Below, one piece after another: positions 24,363 to 33,885 of a stretch of 64,000 bases of DNA. Each line of letters starts with the position of its first letter. Position 1 is the stretch's first letter. Under the pieces are notes generated by a model. It ran no database searches, was not told where the DNA came from, and saw only the letters and a list, made by a program, of their open reading frames with translations. The position numbers were made by a program, and so were the translations under genes. The stretch is from UBA10365 sp041441915 (GTDB lineage: Bacteria > Pseudomonadota > Alphaproteobacteria > Rhodobacterales > Rhodobacteraceae), in assembly GCA_041441915.1 (NCBI GenBank), contig JASDRS010000013.1:1-64000 (forward strand), given 5' to 3'.

Positions 24363-25025
24363 ATGAAAGCATTGATCATTGGCCAATCGGGCGGGTTGGG
24401 ACAGGCCCTATCTGCGCGCTTTGCTGACATAGGGTATAGCGTCACCGGGCTGTCGCGACGAACAGGCAACTTTGATATCAGGGACGAGGCCAGCATTCAA
24501 AAAAATATCGCGGCCGTAGGGGGCGGTTTTGACCGTGTCATCATCGCTACGGGCGTTTTGAATGGCGCTGGACAGGGCCCTGAAAAGGCGCTCTCGGCCC
24601 TAACGTTGGAAGCCCTCGCAGACCAATTCACTGTGAACGCCTTTGGGCCAGCCTTGATTTTAAAACATCTGATTCCGCTGGTCCCCCGCGATCGCGCAAT
24701 TAAAATTGGAGTTTTGTCAGCACGGGTTGGATCTATTGGCGATAATGCGTTGGGGGGCTGGTATTCTTACCGCGCTGCCAAAACGGCGCTCAATCAATTG
24801 GTGCATACTGCCGCCATTGAATGGGCGCGGCGCAATCCTTTATCGGTTTTGGCGTTGCTGCACCCCGGCACGGTGCAAACAGGCTTTAGTGCCGCTTATC
24901 ACGGGTCGCATCCGACTATTACGGCTGATAAATCTGCGGCCATGTTGATTGAAACCCTAGAAAGTCTGAAACCCCAAAACACGGGGAGCTTCTATGATTA
25001 TAGAGGGGCACCCGTCGTTTGGTAG
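24363..25025 (+). CDS. short-chain dehydrogenase/reductase (C-factor-like)
   Basis: A 220-residue Rossmann enzyme. It has the cofactor motif IIGQSGGLGQALSARF at the start, SVTGLSRRTGNFDI (the Arg pair suggests NADP), NAFGPALILKHLIP, SARVGSIGDN and the active-site YRAAKTALNQL with Tyr and Lys. The end PGTVQTGFSAAY is common to the C-factor/CsgA-like SDRs. The substrate is unknown. The ATG at 24363 has AAAGGAG seven bases upstream. It is divergent from leuA and followed directly by a wrecked photolyase-like gene, with which it may once have formed an operon. Confidence 0.85.
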   Translation: MKALIIGQSGGLGQALSARFADIGYSVTGLSRRTGNFDIRDEASIQKNIAAVGGGFDRVIIATGVLNGAGQGPEKALSALTLEALADQFTVNAFGPALILKHLIPLVPRDRAIKIGVLSARVGSIGDNALGGWYSYRAAKTALNQLVHTAAIEWARRNPLSVLALLHPGTVQTGFSAAYHGSHPTITADKSAAMLIETLESLKPQNTGSFYDYRGAPVVW

Positions 25026-25031
25026 AGCGTT

Positions 25032-26461
25032 TTAATCAGTGTTCTAGGCGATCAGCTAATCCCTGACCTTTCGGCGCGTTGCGGATCGGGTGCGTGATGT
25101 GATCTTAATGGCAAAAGTTGTAGGAGAACCTGCAGCTTTTGCGCATCATACACAAAAAATAGTTCTGATATTTGCTGCAATGCGCGGCTTTGAGCAGCAA
25201 TTACGCGATTTAGGGTGACAGGTTGCTTACAGCTTCTTTGATGATTCAGACAATACTCAAACATTGGCTAGAAAAATCATGCGCCACGTTCTCACTTTGG
25301 ATGTGTGATCAGCTTGTTATGACGCGGGCGGACGAGTGGCGGGTGGGTACCGAACTTTCTCGCTCGGTGCTGGACAAAACTCTGTTAGAGGATAACCAAT
25401 TTTTATGTAGTGATGACACTTTTCAAATTTGGGCACAGGACCAAAAGTCGTTTTGGATGGAGTGCTTCTATCATAATCAGCCCAAAGGTGGCTAGTGAAA
25501 TTATGACTTCGAAAATCAAAAAGCCGGCAACCCTGATCTTTTTTGAATAAGCCTACTTCGCTTTGCGCCAGTACAAAAACCTAAAAGATCATGGCTTTAG
25601 TTGGTAATAACTTTGGTTGCCACTTTGGCGATATTGATTATTTTGATTGGGCAACCAGCTGGATTGGTGCTTTGCAGGCCTTAGTGCATTTCATTGAATA
25701 CGCGTTGCTACGTTTCGGAGACGAACAAGATCCGATGCTGGAATCGGATCCGATATTATCGCATTCATTTTTTTCACCGTATATGGATATTGGACTGTTG
25801 TCGCCAAGGGAGGTTTGTAATGCTGTAGAAACATCTGACAAAGCTGGAAAAATTCCGCTGAATTCGGTCGAAGGCGATATACGGAAAATGATCGGTTGAC
25901 ACGAATTTATGCGTGGTGCGCATTTGTAAAAGGCCCTCATATCTATTATCAAATGGCTTGGATGAAAGCGCTCCTTTGTCGCCTCTTTATTTAGGCGCGC
26001 CAACAAAGGCGACCTGTATGGATGTGGCCATCAAGCAAACGCTTATGATGACTAGTCACTTTGCGCTATTGGCAGGAATATCAACGCAAGAAGTTCAGCA
26101 ATGGTATTTATCTGTCTATATTGATGCTTTTGAATACGTCGAGACACCAAATATTATAGGCATGTCACAAGGGGCCGATCGAGAAGTGACTGCGTCAAAT
26201 CCGTATGTTTCGTCTGGCGCCTAAATCGCGCACATGTCTGATTATCACAAAGACTGCCATTGCGTTGTCTAAGATAAGCTTGGGTCGCAGGATTGTCACT
26301 TTAATTTGCTTTACTGGCATTTTTCAAACCGCTCCCGCGAGACCTTTAAGCCCAATCCCGGTATGGCGAAAATGTATCGTCTTTGGGGTTATGGGCTCCT
26401 TAATCGACGTGAGGCCATCATCGATAAGGGTCAAAAAATTATAGAAAATGTTGCTGCATAG
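25032..26461 (+). pseudogene. cryptochrome/photolyase-family protein (PhrB, iron-sulfur type), wrecked
   Basis: Fragments in all three plus frames follow the order of the FeS bacterial cryptochrome/photolyase family: VLGDQLIPDLSA (25040); RVRDVILMAKVVGEPAAFAHH, then TQKIVLIFAAMRGFEQQLRDLG (25083-25218); FDDSDNTQTLARKI; MTRADEWRVGTELS (25320); NQFLCSDDTFQIWAQDQKSF with WMECFYHN (25398-25480); ALQALVHFIEYALLRFGDEQD and SHSFFSPYMDIGLLSPREVC (25666-25820); NSVEGDIRKMIG; HFALLAGISTQEVQQWYLSV and DAFEYVETPNIIGM; then CHFNLLYWHFSNRSRETFKPNPGMAKMYR (split by me here as CHFNLLYWHF, NRSRETFKPN, PGMAKMYR) to a stop at 26459. The full ~480-codon span is present with many stops and shifts. Of the iron-sulfur cysteines, at least one (normally C-x-x-C in SDYCKGC) is replaced. 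The enzyme class repairs UV lesions. Confidence 0.85.
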
Positions 26462-26482
26462 AATCTTGCTTAGGGTAGAGAA

Positions 26483-28033
26483 TTACCGGCTAGAGAGCGC
26501 CGGATTAGCCGGCTCGATGATAGTTGATTTCGGTCCAGAAAGCTGGGCCTCTTTGGCAATATAGACGCCCTTATCCCAATTCCCATCCAGAATCTGACCC
26601 GAGGTATAACGCATTAGGCCCTCACCTTGGCGCAAGCCCACGCTAAAGCTGCCTTCATAGACGTCGCCATTGCCATAGGTGGCGGTGCCCTTGCCGTCGA
26701 TCTCGCCAGATTTCCAGTCGCCTGAATAACGAAAACCGTCGGGCATGACTATTTCGCCTTGCCCTTCGCGTGCACCATCCACAAAATTTCCAGAGAAACT
26801 GGTGCCATCGGCATAATCAACTATGGCGCGGCCGTGGCGCTTTCCCGCTAGCCAGCCGCCTTCATAGCGATAGCCGTCAGGATATGTCATCAAACCGCTG
26901 CCATTGGGCAGCGCATCTTTAAAGTCACCCTCATAGATCACCTGATCAGAATAAATCGCGCTGCCCTTACCTTGGATCACGCCATCGACCCAAATGCCTT
27001 TATGCATCGAGCCGTTAGAATACTCGATTTTACCCTGTCCGTTGGGGCGGTCATCGGCAAAGCTACCCCGATAGATTGTACCATCTGTATATGTCACAAC
27101 GGCCAAACCGTTCATGCGCCCTTCTACCCAAATGCCGTCATATTTATAGCCAGACACGGTTGTAAAAATGCCTTTTCCATGGCGCTTGTCGGCGACAAAT
27201 TTGCCGCTATACGCATCGCCGTTTGGGCTTTCGACGCGGCCCTCGCCTTGGCGCGTGCCATTAATCAATGTGCCTTTGTAAATATCTCCGTTGGGTTGGG
27301 TCAATACACCCTCACCGTTCATTTGCCCGTCCACCCAGAGGCCTTCATAAATCAGGCCGTCGGGTAAAGTTAACTTTCCTTGACCTGAGCGCTGGCCTTG
27401 GTCGAAATTACCTGCATAAATCGCTCCGTCAGAAAAGGTTAAAATACCTATGCCTTGTTTGATGCCCGCAAGCCAAGTGCCCTCGTAACGCGCGCCATCA
27501 TCTGACGTCATCGCGCCTTGGCCGTTCATTTGACCATTCAAAAAGCCGCCTGTATAGTTTGACCCATCGGCATAATAGGCAAGCCCTAGTCCGGTCATCG
27601 CACCCAAGATCCAGCCGCCCTCATAGCTTGAACCGTCGGCATAGTTGATTAGGCCTTTACCATTGGGTTTGCCCTCTGAGAACATACCACTGTAAACAGC
27701 ACCATTGGTATAACGCGCTTCTCCCATCCCAGAGATCACGCCATCTACCCAATCACCAGTATAGTTATAGCCGTTTGTCAGTTGAAAAGAGCCAACCCCA
27801 TGCGGCTTTCCATAGCGAAACGTGCCCTTGTAGACAGAGCCATCATCATATTGCTTGGTAATAATGCCGCTTTGGTCTTGGTTTAGGCCTAAACTATCTG
27901 GTGTGATTTTTTGGACGGGAGAAGCTGTTTCTGCCCAGATTGATGACGTACTTGCCAGCCCAAAAACAATTGCTAAGGTTACAAGAGAATTTAGGCCACC
28001 CCTTATGGGATGAAAAAGCTTAATGGTGATCAT
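26483..28033 (-). CDS. exported MORN-repeat protein, 19 repeats
   Basis: A 516-residue protein with a signal peptide (about 10-35, ending SIWAETAS) and 19 MORN repeats from about residue 60 to 490, each about 23 residues of the form Y-x-G-x-(W/F)-x-x-G-x-x-x-G-x-G. The repeat ends alternate Phe and Trp for most of the array (YKGTF, YTGDW, YSGMF, YEGGW and so on), so the real unit is a two-repeat block of about 46 residues. A short unstructured tail follows. The ATG at 28031-28033 has AGGGG seven bases upstream, better than the ATG two codons earlier. MORN proteins bind lipid or self-associate; the periplasmic role is unknown. Confidence 0.85.
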   Translation of the reverse strand: MITIKLFHPIRGGLNSLVTLAIVFGLASTSSIWAETASPVQKITPDSLGLNQDQSGIITKQYDDGSVYKGTFRYGKPHGVGSFQLTNGYNYTGDWVDGVISGMGEARYTNGAVYSGMFSEGKPNGKGLINYADGSSYEGGWILGAMTGLGLAYYADGSNYTGGFLNGQMNGQGAMTSDDGARYEGTWLAGIKQGIGILTFSDGAIYAGNFDQGQRSGQGKLTLPDGLIYEGLWVDGQMNGEGVLTQPNGDIYKGTLINGTRQGEGRVESPNGDAYSGKFVADKRHGKGIFTTVSGYKYDGIWVEGRMNGLAVVTYTDGTIYRGSFADDRPNGQGKIEYSNGSMHKGIWVDGVIQGKGSAIYSDQVIYEGDFKDALPNGSGLMTYPDGYRYEGGWLAGKRHGRAIVDYADGTSFSGNFVDGAREGQGEIVMPDGFRYSGDWKSGEIDGKGTATYGNGDVYEGSFSVGLRQGEGLMRYTSGQILDGNWDKGVYIAKEAQLSGPKSTIIEPANPALSSR

Positions 28034-28197
28034 GATCATCCCCTAACTCTGACCGCGATAGATTCTATCTAGCTCCATTCCTAGCTTTGCAAAAACAATC
28101 TGACAAGTATAAGGGTGCTTAACGGCTTTTCCTTAGCAGCCTTTGTGCTAAACAAGGCTATGTTACTTGCAATGCCCAAAAGGCGAATAGGAAAATT

Positions 28198-29862
28198 ATG
28201 AGCGCTACCTTTCGTTTGATCTTGGCCCAGTTTAATCCCAGCGTTGGAGCCCTTATGGCTAACGGCATAATGGCGCGTGAAGCATGGGAAAAGGCCAAAG
28301 CCCAAGGCGCAGATCTTTTGGCCTTTCCCGAAATGTTTATAACGGGTTATCAGGCTCAAGACCTTATTTTAAAAAAAAGTTTTGTTCTGAAGGCTACTGC
28401 GGAAATAGCCAAATTAGCTGTATTGACAGCGGATGGACCTGCAATTGCAATTGGGGGGCCGCATCAAAAAAATGGGTGCCTCTATAACGCTTATTATATT
28501 TTGCAAGGTGGCAAGATAGATGCAGTCATCCTAAAGCATCATTTGCCCAATAACGAAGTGTTTGACGAAAAGCGAATTTTTGTGGCGGCTGATATTTGCG
28601 GCCCCTACCGTATAGGCCCCCTGCGTATTGGTTCGCCCATTTGTGAAGACGCCTGGAACAGTGATGTTACGGAAACCTTGGCAGAATCAGGCGCTGCACT
28701 TTTGTTGGTGCCTAATGGGTCGCCCTATCACCGAGGTAAGTTAGGTTTACGCCAAAATCTTATGGTGGCGCGGGTAATCGAAACTGGTTTGCCTGCTATC
28801 TATTTGAATATGGTTGGTGGGCAAGATGATCAGCTGTTTGATGGCGCCTCTTTCGCGCTTAATCCAAAGGGTGAGCTGGCTGTGCAATTGCTCGCTTTTG
28901 AAGAGCAACTGGCCGTTATAGATCTAGTCGAAGAACCCCAAGGCTGGCGCATTGTTGCCCAAGCGTTAGCTTTGCAGCCAAGCGAATATCAAGCTGATTA
29001 TCATGCAATGGTGCTAAGCCTCCGCGACTATTTGGCAAAAACCGGGTTTTCGAAAGTCGTGCTTGGCCTTTCTGGTGGAATCGACAGCTCTTTGGTCGCG
29101 ACCATCGCTGCCGATGCGATAGGGCCACAAAATGTGCAATGCTATATGCTTCCATCTATCTACACGTCAGTGGAATCGCTTCAAGACGCAGACGAACTCA
29201 CGCAAAATCTGGGCGTAGGGCTTGAAACTTTGTCCATATCCAAGTCACAGGTGGTCATTGAGACGTTGATTGCACCGTTTTTACCTGATCAAGCCCCCGC
29301 AGTTACTCATGAAAACATCCAATCGCGCTTGCGCGGCTTGTTGTTGATGGCCCTGTCAAATGCGACCGGTGCTATGGTTTTGACTACGGGCAATAAATCT
29401 GAAGTGGCTGTGGGCTATTGCACCATCTATGGCGATATGAATGGTGGTTTCAACCCGATCAAAGACCTTTATAAAACACGCGTTTTTGATATGTGCCGTT
29501 GGCGTAATGTGCATCATTTAGTATGGATGCAGGGGTCGCAAGGCGCGGTGATCCCTGAACGCATTATCGAAAAACCGCCAAGTGCCGAACTTCGTCCAGA
29601 TCACCGCGATGATGATAACTTGCCCCCCTATGAGGTTTTGGACCCCATTCTAGAAGCCATTATTGAAGACGAAAAATCGCTGGATGAGATTTGTGCCTTA
29701 GGATTTGATCCTCAAACGATCAAACGGGTCGAAAATCTGATCATGATCAGCGAATATAAGCGCTTTCAATCCGCGCCAGGCACAAAACTTACCCGCAAGG
29801 CTTTTTGGCTCGACAGGCGTTATCCTATTGCCAATCTGTTTCGAGACGCAAACGACAGCTAA
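28198..29862 (+). CDS. nadE: glutamine-dependent NAD+ synthetase
   Basis: A 554-residue two-domain enzyme that makes NAD+ from deamido-NAD+ with glutamine as nitrogen source. The N-terminal nitrilase-type glutaminase domain (1-270) has the catalytic triad regions FPEMFITGY (Glu), LKHHLPNNEVFDEKR (Lys) and GSPICEDAW (Cys). The synthetase domain has the ATP P-loop LGLSGGIDSSLVA at about residue 290 and TTGNKSEVAVGYCTIYGDM. Both parts are complete. It is divergent from the MORN gene and followed by an unrelated transporter. Confidence 0.95.
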   Translation: MSATFRLILAQFNPSVGALMANGIMAREAWEKAKAQGADLLAFPEMFITGYQAQDLILKKSFVLKATAEIAKLAVLTADGPAIAIGGPHQKNGCLYNAYYILQGGKIDAVILKHHLPNNEVFDEKRIFVAADICGPYRIGPLRIGSPICEDAWNSDVTETLAESGAALLLVPNGSPYHRGKLGLRQNLMVARVIETGLPAIYLNMVGGQDDQLFDGASFALNPKGELAVQLLAFEEQLAVIDLVEEPQGWRIVAQALALQPSEYQADYHAMVLSLRDYLAKTGFSKVVLGLSGGIDSSLVATIAADAIGPQNVQCYMLPSIYTSVESLQDADELTQNLGVGLETLSISKSQVVIETLIAPFLPDQAPAVTHENIQSRLRGLLLMALSNATGAMVLTTGNKSEVAVGYCTIYGDMNGGFNPIKDLYKTRVFDMCRWRNVHHLVWMQGSQGAVIPERIIEKPPSAELRPDHRDDDNLPPYEVLDPILEAIIEDEKSLDEICALGFDPQTIKRVENLIMISEYKRFQSAPGTKLTRKAFWLDRRYPIANLFRDANDS

Positions 29863-30076
29863 GCTAAGCTGAGATTGTATTTTCATGCTGCAAGACGCAC
29901 ATTGTATGAAATTATTGCTGATCTCATTGAAAATATATTCTGGAAGAGTTGGGTCGCCCAACCTAAACCTCAGATTTTATACTTGGAGCTAACACTGTGT
30001 TCAACACAGCGATTCCTGTTTACATATGGCACAAGGAGAAATTTAAATTCAATTTTCTAGCCACCTTAAGGAAGAA

Positions 30077-30976
30077 ATGAAAACTATAACAACCCAAAGC
30101 CTTGTTCTTGGCGCCAGCTTACTTACCGGTGAGCTCGTTCTAGCCATCGTAATAGCAAGCATTGTTAAACTACTGGAACCGCAAATACCCATCTTCCAAA
30201 TACTATTATGCCGCTATCTGTTTTGTCTTCCATTGCTAGTGATTTACGGCCGCATGTCGCTTGGTCGACAATTCCTAAAAGTCACTAATACTCGCATCCT
30301 TTTACTAAGAACTTTTTGCGGATTTATGGGGCTATCATTTTGGTATCTAGCCATAGCAACTATAAACATAAGTTCAGCAACCGTTCTACTAAACACAATG
30401 CCACTTTTTATAACATTATTATCCGCCCTAATAGCACATGAGAGCGTGGGAATGCGTCGCATGTTTGCGGTCATCTTTGGCTTTGGCGGCGTATTGTTAA
30501 TTCTTCTGCCATTAAAGGCAGACTTTAGCTTAATCGGCGCATTTTATGCTTTGTTAGGCGCATTGTTCGCAGGTCTAATGTTTGTATTTATACGCATGCT
30601 TGGGAAAAGCGACGCCTCTATTTCAACCGCTATATGGTATAACGCTTTCGGTGCTTTGGCATCAGGTATTATTTGTACAATTTCTACTGATTTTCAATTG
30701 GTGAACTACAGTAAAACTATTGACCTGCATCCTTGGACCCTACTGATTGCAATAGGCATTATGGCAAGTTTCCAACAGTTTTTTCTGGCCGAAAGCCATC
30801 GGTATGCAGATGCATCAGCACTTGCGCCACTTCACTATTTATCTATTCCACTAAGCGTTATTTTTGGAATAATTTTATTTGGAGATATCATTACGATTAA
30901 GTTTATTATTGGTGCGTTAATCATTGTGATGTCAAGTTGCTACATTTTTTTTAGAGAGCGTTCCCTAGGCGTTTAA
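30077..30976 (+). CDS. EamA/DMT-superfamily permease
   Basis: A 299-residue membrane protein with ten predicted helices in two EamA halves: the first has LLCRYLFCLPLLVIYGR and RTFCGFMGLSFWYLAIATI, the second has AGLMFVFIRMLGKSD and ADASALAPLHYLSIPLSVIFG with IILFGDIITIKFIIGALII. Such permeases export metabolites or amino acids; the substrate is unknown. The gene is visibly more AT-rich than its neighbours and favours ATA and CTA codons, which suggests recent transfer. The frame is intact, unlike the DMT relic at 45.7 kb. AAGGAAGAA precedes the start. Confidence 0.85.
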   Translation: MKTITTQSLVLGASLLTGELVLAIVIASIVKLLEPQIPIFQILLCRYLFCLPLLVIYGRMSLGRQFLKVTNTRILLLRTFCGFMGLSFWYLAIATINISSATVLLNTMPLFITLLSALIAHESVGMRRMFAVIFGFGGVLLILLPLKADFSLIGAFYALLGALFAGLMFVFIRMLGKSDASISTAIWYNAFGALASGIICTISTDFQLVNYSKTIDLHPWTLLIAIGIMASFQQFFLAESHRYADASALAPLHYLSIPLSVIFGIILFGDIITIKFIIGALIIVMSSCYIFFRERSLGV

Positions 30977-31269
30977 TACAACACGTTCAGGAAAATTAGA
31001 AAACCTCATAGAAACTAAAAAATTTGATTTTTTGGGTAATTTTCTTTGGAAAAGGCATAGGTTAGATTTGTGCGAACCAAGTGGTTGATCACGTCAAACG
31101 TTAAATTCGTAAAATTATTCTATTCGACTTACGCTACAAACCAACCTATGATTGAAAATGTGGGTAAGTTGAAAAACTGAACTTTTCCGAAACCAAATGG
31201 GGGCTAACGTGCACCTGATATGGACATTTGGCCTGCCATATGGAAAACGAGGCGCTTCAGGAGATCCCC

Positions 31270-32595
31270 ATGACAACCATCACTCGTTTTGCCCCTTCGC
31301 CCACAGGTTACATTCATGTTGGAAACCTGCGTACCGCATTGATGAACTATCTGATTGCGCGCAAAAGTGGCGGAACATTTATTTTGCGTTTGGATGACAC
31401 AGATCGGGAACGCTCGCGCCAAGAATATGTAGATGCTTTGATGTTTGACCTGGAATGGATGGGGCTGCATTGGGATAGGGTTGAACGCCAATCTTTGCGT
31501 CTTGACCGTTACCGTGAAGCGGCAGCCGATCTGCGAGAAAAAGGTCGCTTTTACGAATGTTTTGAAACTCCTGTCGAGCTTGACCTGAAACGCAAAAAAC
31601 AGCTCAACATGGGAAAACCACCCGTCTATGATCGTAGCGCGCTTGGCCTAAGTGTAGTTGATAAGGACAGCGCGCGCGCGCAAGGCAAAGAGGGCTATTG
31701 GCGCTTTGAACTAGATCAAAATCGTATCGAATGGGTTGACGGAATTTTAGGGGCCACTTCTATTGATGCGGCTTCTGTTTCTGACCCAGTGTTGATCAGA
31801 ACTGACGGGCAGGTGCTTTATACATTCGCTTCGTCTGTCGATGATATTGATATGGACGTGACCAGCATTGTGCGTGGCGCTGACCATGTCACCAATACCG
31901 CCACGCAAATTCAGATCATGCAAGCTATGGGCGGTACGCCCCCGTCTTTTGCGCACCATTCACTTCTAACTGGTCCGCAGGGCGAGGCTTTGTCAAAACG
32001 GTTTGGCACCTTGTCGCTGCGAGATTTGCGCGAGCGTGGGGTCGAGCCTGCGGCGCTTTTGTCGATGATGGCGCGCTTGGGCTCGTCGCAGCCCATTGAG
32101 GTGATGTCTGACCTTGAAGAAATTGCAACTAATTTCGAGCCTTCGACCTTTGGGGCGGCACCAACTAAGTTTGACGCCGAAGATCTTTTCCCGCTGACGC
32201 GCCAATATCTGCAAGGCCTGCCTTTTGACGTGGTCGCTCAGCGGATCAAAGCGTTGGGCGTGCCAGATGATTTGGCAGTGGGCTTTTGGAAAGTTGCTCG
32301 CGAAAACATAATGGTCTTGTCTGACCTTACCGGCTGGTGGCAGCTGTTCTCGCAAGGGGTAGACCCTTTGATCGACCCTGAAGATAAAGAATTTGTGGCT
32401 CGAGCGATGGTGCTCTTGCCCGAAGGCCAGCTGGATGCAGATACTTGGGGCAGTTGGACGGCGGCTGTAAAAGAGGCCACAGGGCGTAAAGGCAAGGGCT
32501 TGTTTATGCCGCTGCGAAAAGCCCTCACTGGGCGAGAACATGGGCCTGATATGCGTGATATTCTGCCCTTATTACAAGTGATCCGCGCCCGCTAA
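31270..32595 (+). CDS. gltX: glutamyl-tRNA synthetase (second alphaproteobacterial type)
   Basis: A 441-residue class I aminoacyl-tRNA synthetase. FAPSPTGYIHVGNLRTALMN holds the HIGH signature (here YIHVG), LRLDDTDRERS follows, and GEALSKRFGTLS is the KMSKS loop. The LSKRxGTLS form and the overall block order match the GltX2 paralogue of Rhodobacterales, which often coexists with a second copy elsewhere. I use the ATG at 31270, preceded by AGGAG; the longer frame has no support. It charges tRNA-Glu and possibly tRNA-Gln. The anticodon-binding end is complete. Confidence 0.92.
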   Translation: MTTITRFAPSPTGYIHVGNLRTALMNYLIARKSGGTFILRLDDTDRERSRQEYVDALMFDLEWMGLHWDRVERQSLRLDRYREAAADLREKGRFYECFETPVELDLKRKKQLNMGKPPVYDRSALGLSVVDKDSARAQGKEGYWRFELDQNRIEWVDGILGATSIDAASVSDPVLIRTDGQVLYTFASSVDDIDMDVTSIVRGADHVTNTATQIQIMQAMGGTPPSFAHHSLLTGPQGEALSKRFGTLSLRDLRERGVEPAALLSMMARLGSSQPIEVMSDLEEIATNFEPSTFGAAPTKFDAEDLFPLTRQYLQGLPFDVVAQRIKALGVPDDLAVGFWKVARENIMVLSDLTGWWQLFSQGVDPLIDPEDKEFVARAMVLLPEGQLDADTWGSWTAAVKEATGRKGKGLFMPLRKALTGREHGPDMRDILPLLQVIRAR

Positions 32596-32717
32596 GCTCT
32601 CATGCGAAAGCAGGGTTTTCAACCTAAGGCCTGCACTTTAAGTTTGGCCAGCCCCCCCCATTACAAACCAATATTTGCTCTATTAATATGCAGTCAGCAA
32701 ATAATATAATTAATAAA

Positions 32718-33032
32718 ATTAAGGCGTTGGATTTTTTCGCATGTCGTTTAGTTCTGCGCCTGCGCCGTGGTGCCACACCTAGCCCAAAGACTGCGCCCGC
32801 ATATTTTCGATTGGCAGCCCGACTGACACATATTGTGCTTTATGCGGCGATGTTCATTTCTCTGGTTTCTGGGGCTATGGCGTGATACGGGCGCATGCCT
32901 TTGGCCGCAGAATTACATGGAATGGGCCAAGCCCATTTTGATTTTCTTGGGTCTGTTTCATGTAATAGCCACGTTATGACATCATTTTTGGCTCAAAGAT
33001 GGGCTTATTGCGTGAAGGTTCCGTCCGCTTGA
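32718..33032 (+). pseudogene. cytochrome b561-family membrane protein, C-terminal half, wrecked
   Basis: Plus-strand frames give FACRLVLRLRRGATPSPKTA, then RLAARLTHIVLYAAMFISLV with SGAMA; in another frame NYMEWAKPILIFLGLFHVIATL, a stop, then HHFWLKDGL. The b561 family normally has W-R-L-x-x-R-x-R-x-G-x-P-P, a helix with H-x-x-L-Y, and L-x-x-L-H-V-x-x-A-L-Y-H-H-F-x-x-K-D-G-L. The two late haem-ligand His regions are still recognisable. The N-terminal half is missing and at least one shift and two stops are present. It was a small membrane haem protein for electron transfer. Confidence 0.75.
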
Positions 33033-33045
33033 CTAGGATTTGTAG

Positions 33046-33816
33046 CTATGTGTCCAAAAAAATACGTAGTGTATCCTCAAATGAACGCGGATTTTCCGCG
33101 TGCAGCCAATGACCAACATTGGGAATTTTGGCAAAGCGCGCTTGTGGGAATAACCTGCGAATAACCGATCGATATTCGGGCTTTACATAATGTGAAAGTC
33201 CCCCAGATAAAAATAAAACCGGTCCAGAAAATTCCCCCATGATGGTGGGCCAGCCGACAATATTTGGCATATATTTTTCTAAAACCAACAGATTGATGCG
33301 CCAGCCGACTGGATCAGCTTTGAAATTCAAAGACTGCAGCAAAAAGGCCCGTAGTGGTGCGTCGTCCATCACTTTTGCCAGCTGGACGTCGGCATCAGCG
33401 CGGTTTTTTATAAGTGCAAAATTAAGTGATTTCATCGCCGAAATGTTGCTATTCGGGTTATGTTCATAGGTGACTGGCGCAATATCTCCCACAAGCAAGT
33501 GGCGCAGGCTTTGTGGCGATTGCAGTGCCAAGACCATGGCAGCCTTGCCACCCATCGAATGGCCCACCACATCGGCCAATCCACCATGGGCTGCGATCAC
33601 TTCCGCCAGATCATTGGCCATCGCTCCATAGGAATGTTCATCGCTCCAAAAACTGGCGCCGTGATTGCGCATATCCACCACCAGAACCGTGCGGTGATCC
33701 GACATGCGGCGCGCCATTACACCCCAATTGCGGGCCGAACCGAACAGACCATGCACGATCAAAAGCGGGGGCGTGCCACTTGGATTTTGGCTTGGATAAA
33801 GAACTGTGTTAAGCAT
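33046..33816 (-). CDS. alpha/beta hydrolase (YbfF/ABHD11-like esterase)
   Basis: A 256-residue serine hydrolase. The oxyanion-hole block LLIVHGLFGSARNWGVMARR comes first, then VDMRNHGASFWSD, the nucleophile elbow VVGHSMGGKAAMVLAL, VLFLSGGLSHYVKPE for the acid and a final VGHWLHAENP with the catalytic His. This layout matches the YbfF and ABHD11 group of acyl-ester hydrolases. The substrate is unknown. It lies between a cytochrome relic and glyA on the same strand as glyA, with 69 bp between them. Confidence 0.88.
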   Translation of the reverse strand: MLNTVLYPSQNPSGTPPLLIVHGLFGSARNWGVMARRMSDHRTVLVVDMRNHGASFWSDEHSYGAMANDLAEVIAAHGGLADVVGHSMGGKAAMVLALQSPQSLRHLLVGDIAPVTYEHNPNSNISAMKSLNFALIKNRADADVQLAKVMDDAPLRAFLLQSLNFKADPVGWRINLLVLEKYMPNIVGWPTIMGEFSGPVLFLSGGLSHYVKPEYRSVIRRLFPQARFAKIPNVGHWLHAENPRSFEDTLRIFLDT

Positions 33817-33885
33817 ATGCAGTCCTAAAAAAATTACAGAATGCCGCTGCGGTAAAAAGTGGGGAGCTGGGTGCCCCCTGAGTAC

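Noticed and set aside
25638..26006. 122-codon minus-strand frame
   Set aside because: Antisense of the photolyase-like relic; no family resemblance.
31993..32541. 182-codon minus-strand frame
   Set aside because: Antisense shadow of gltX with His/Arg/Gln-rich composition.
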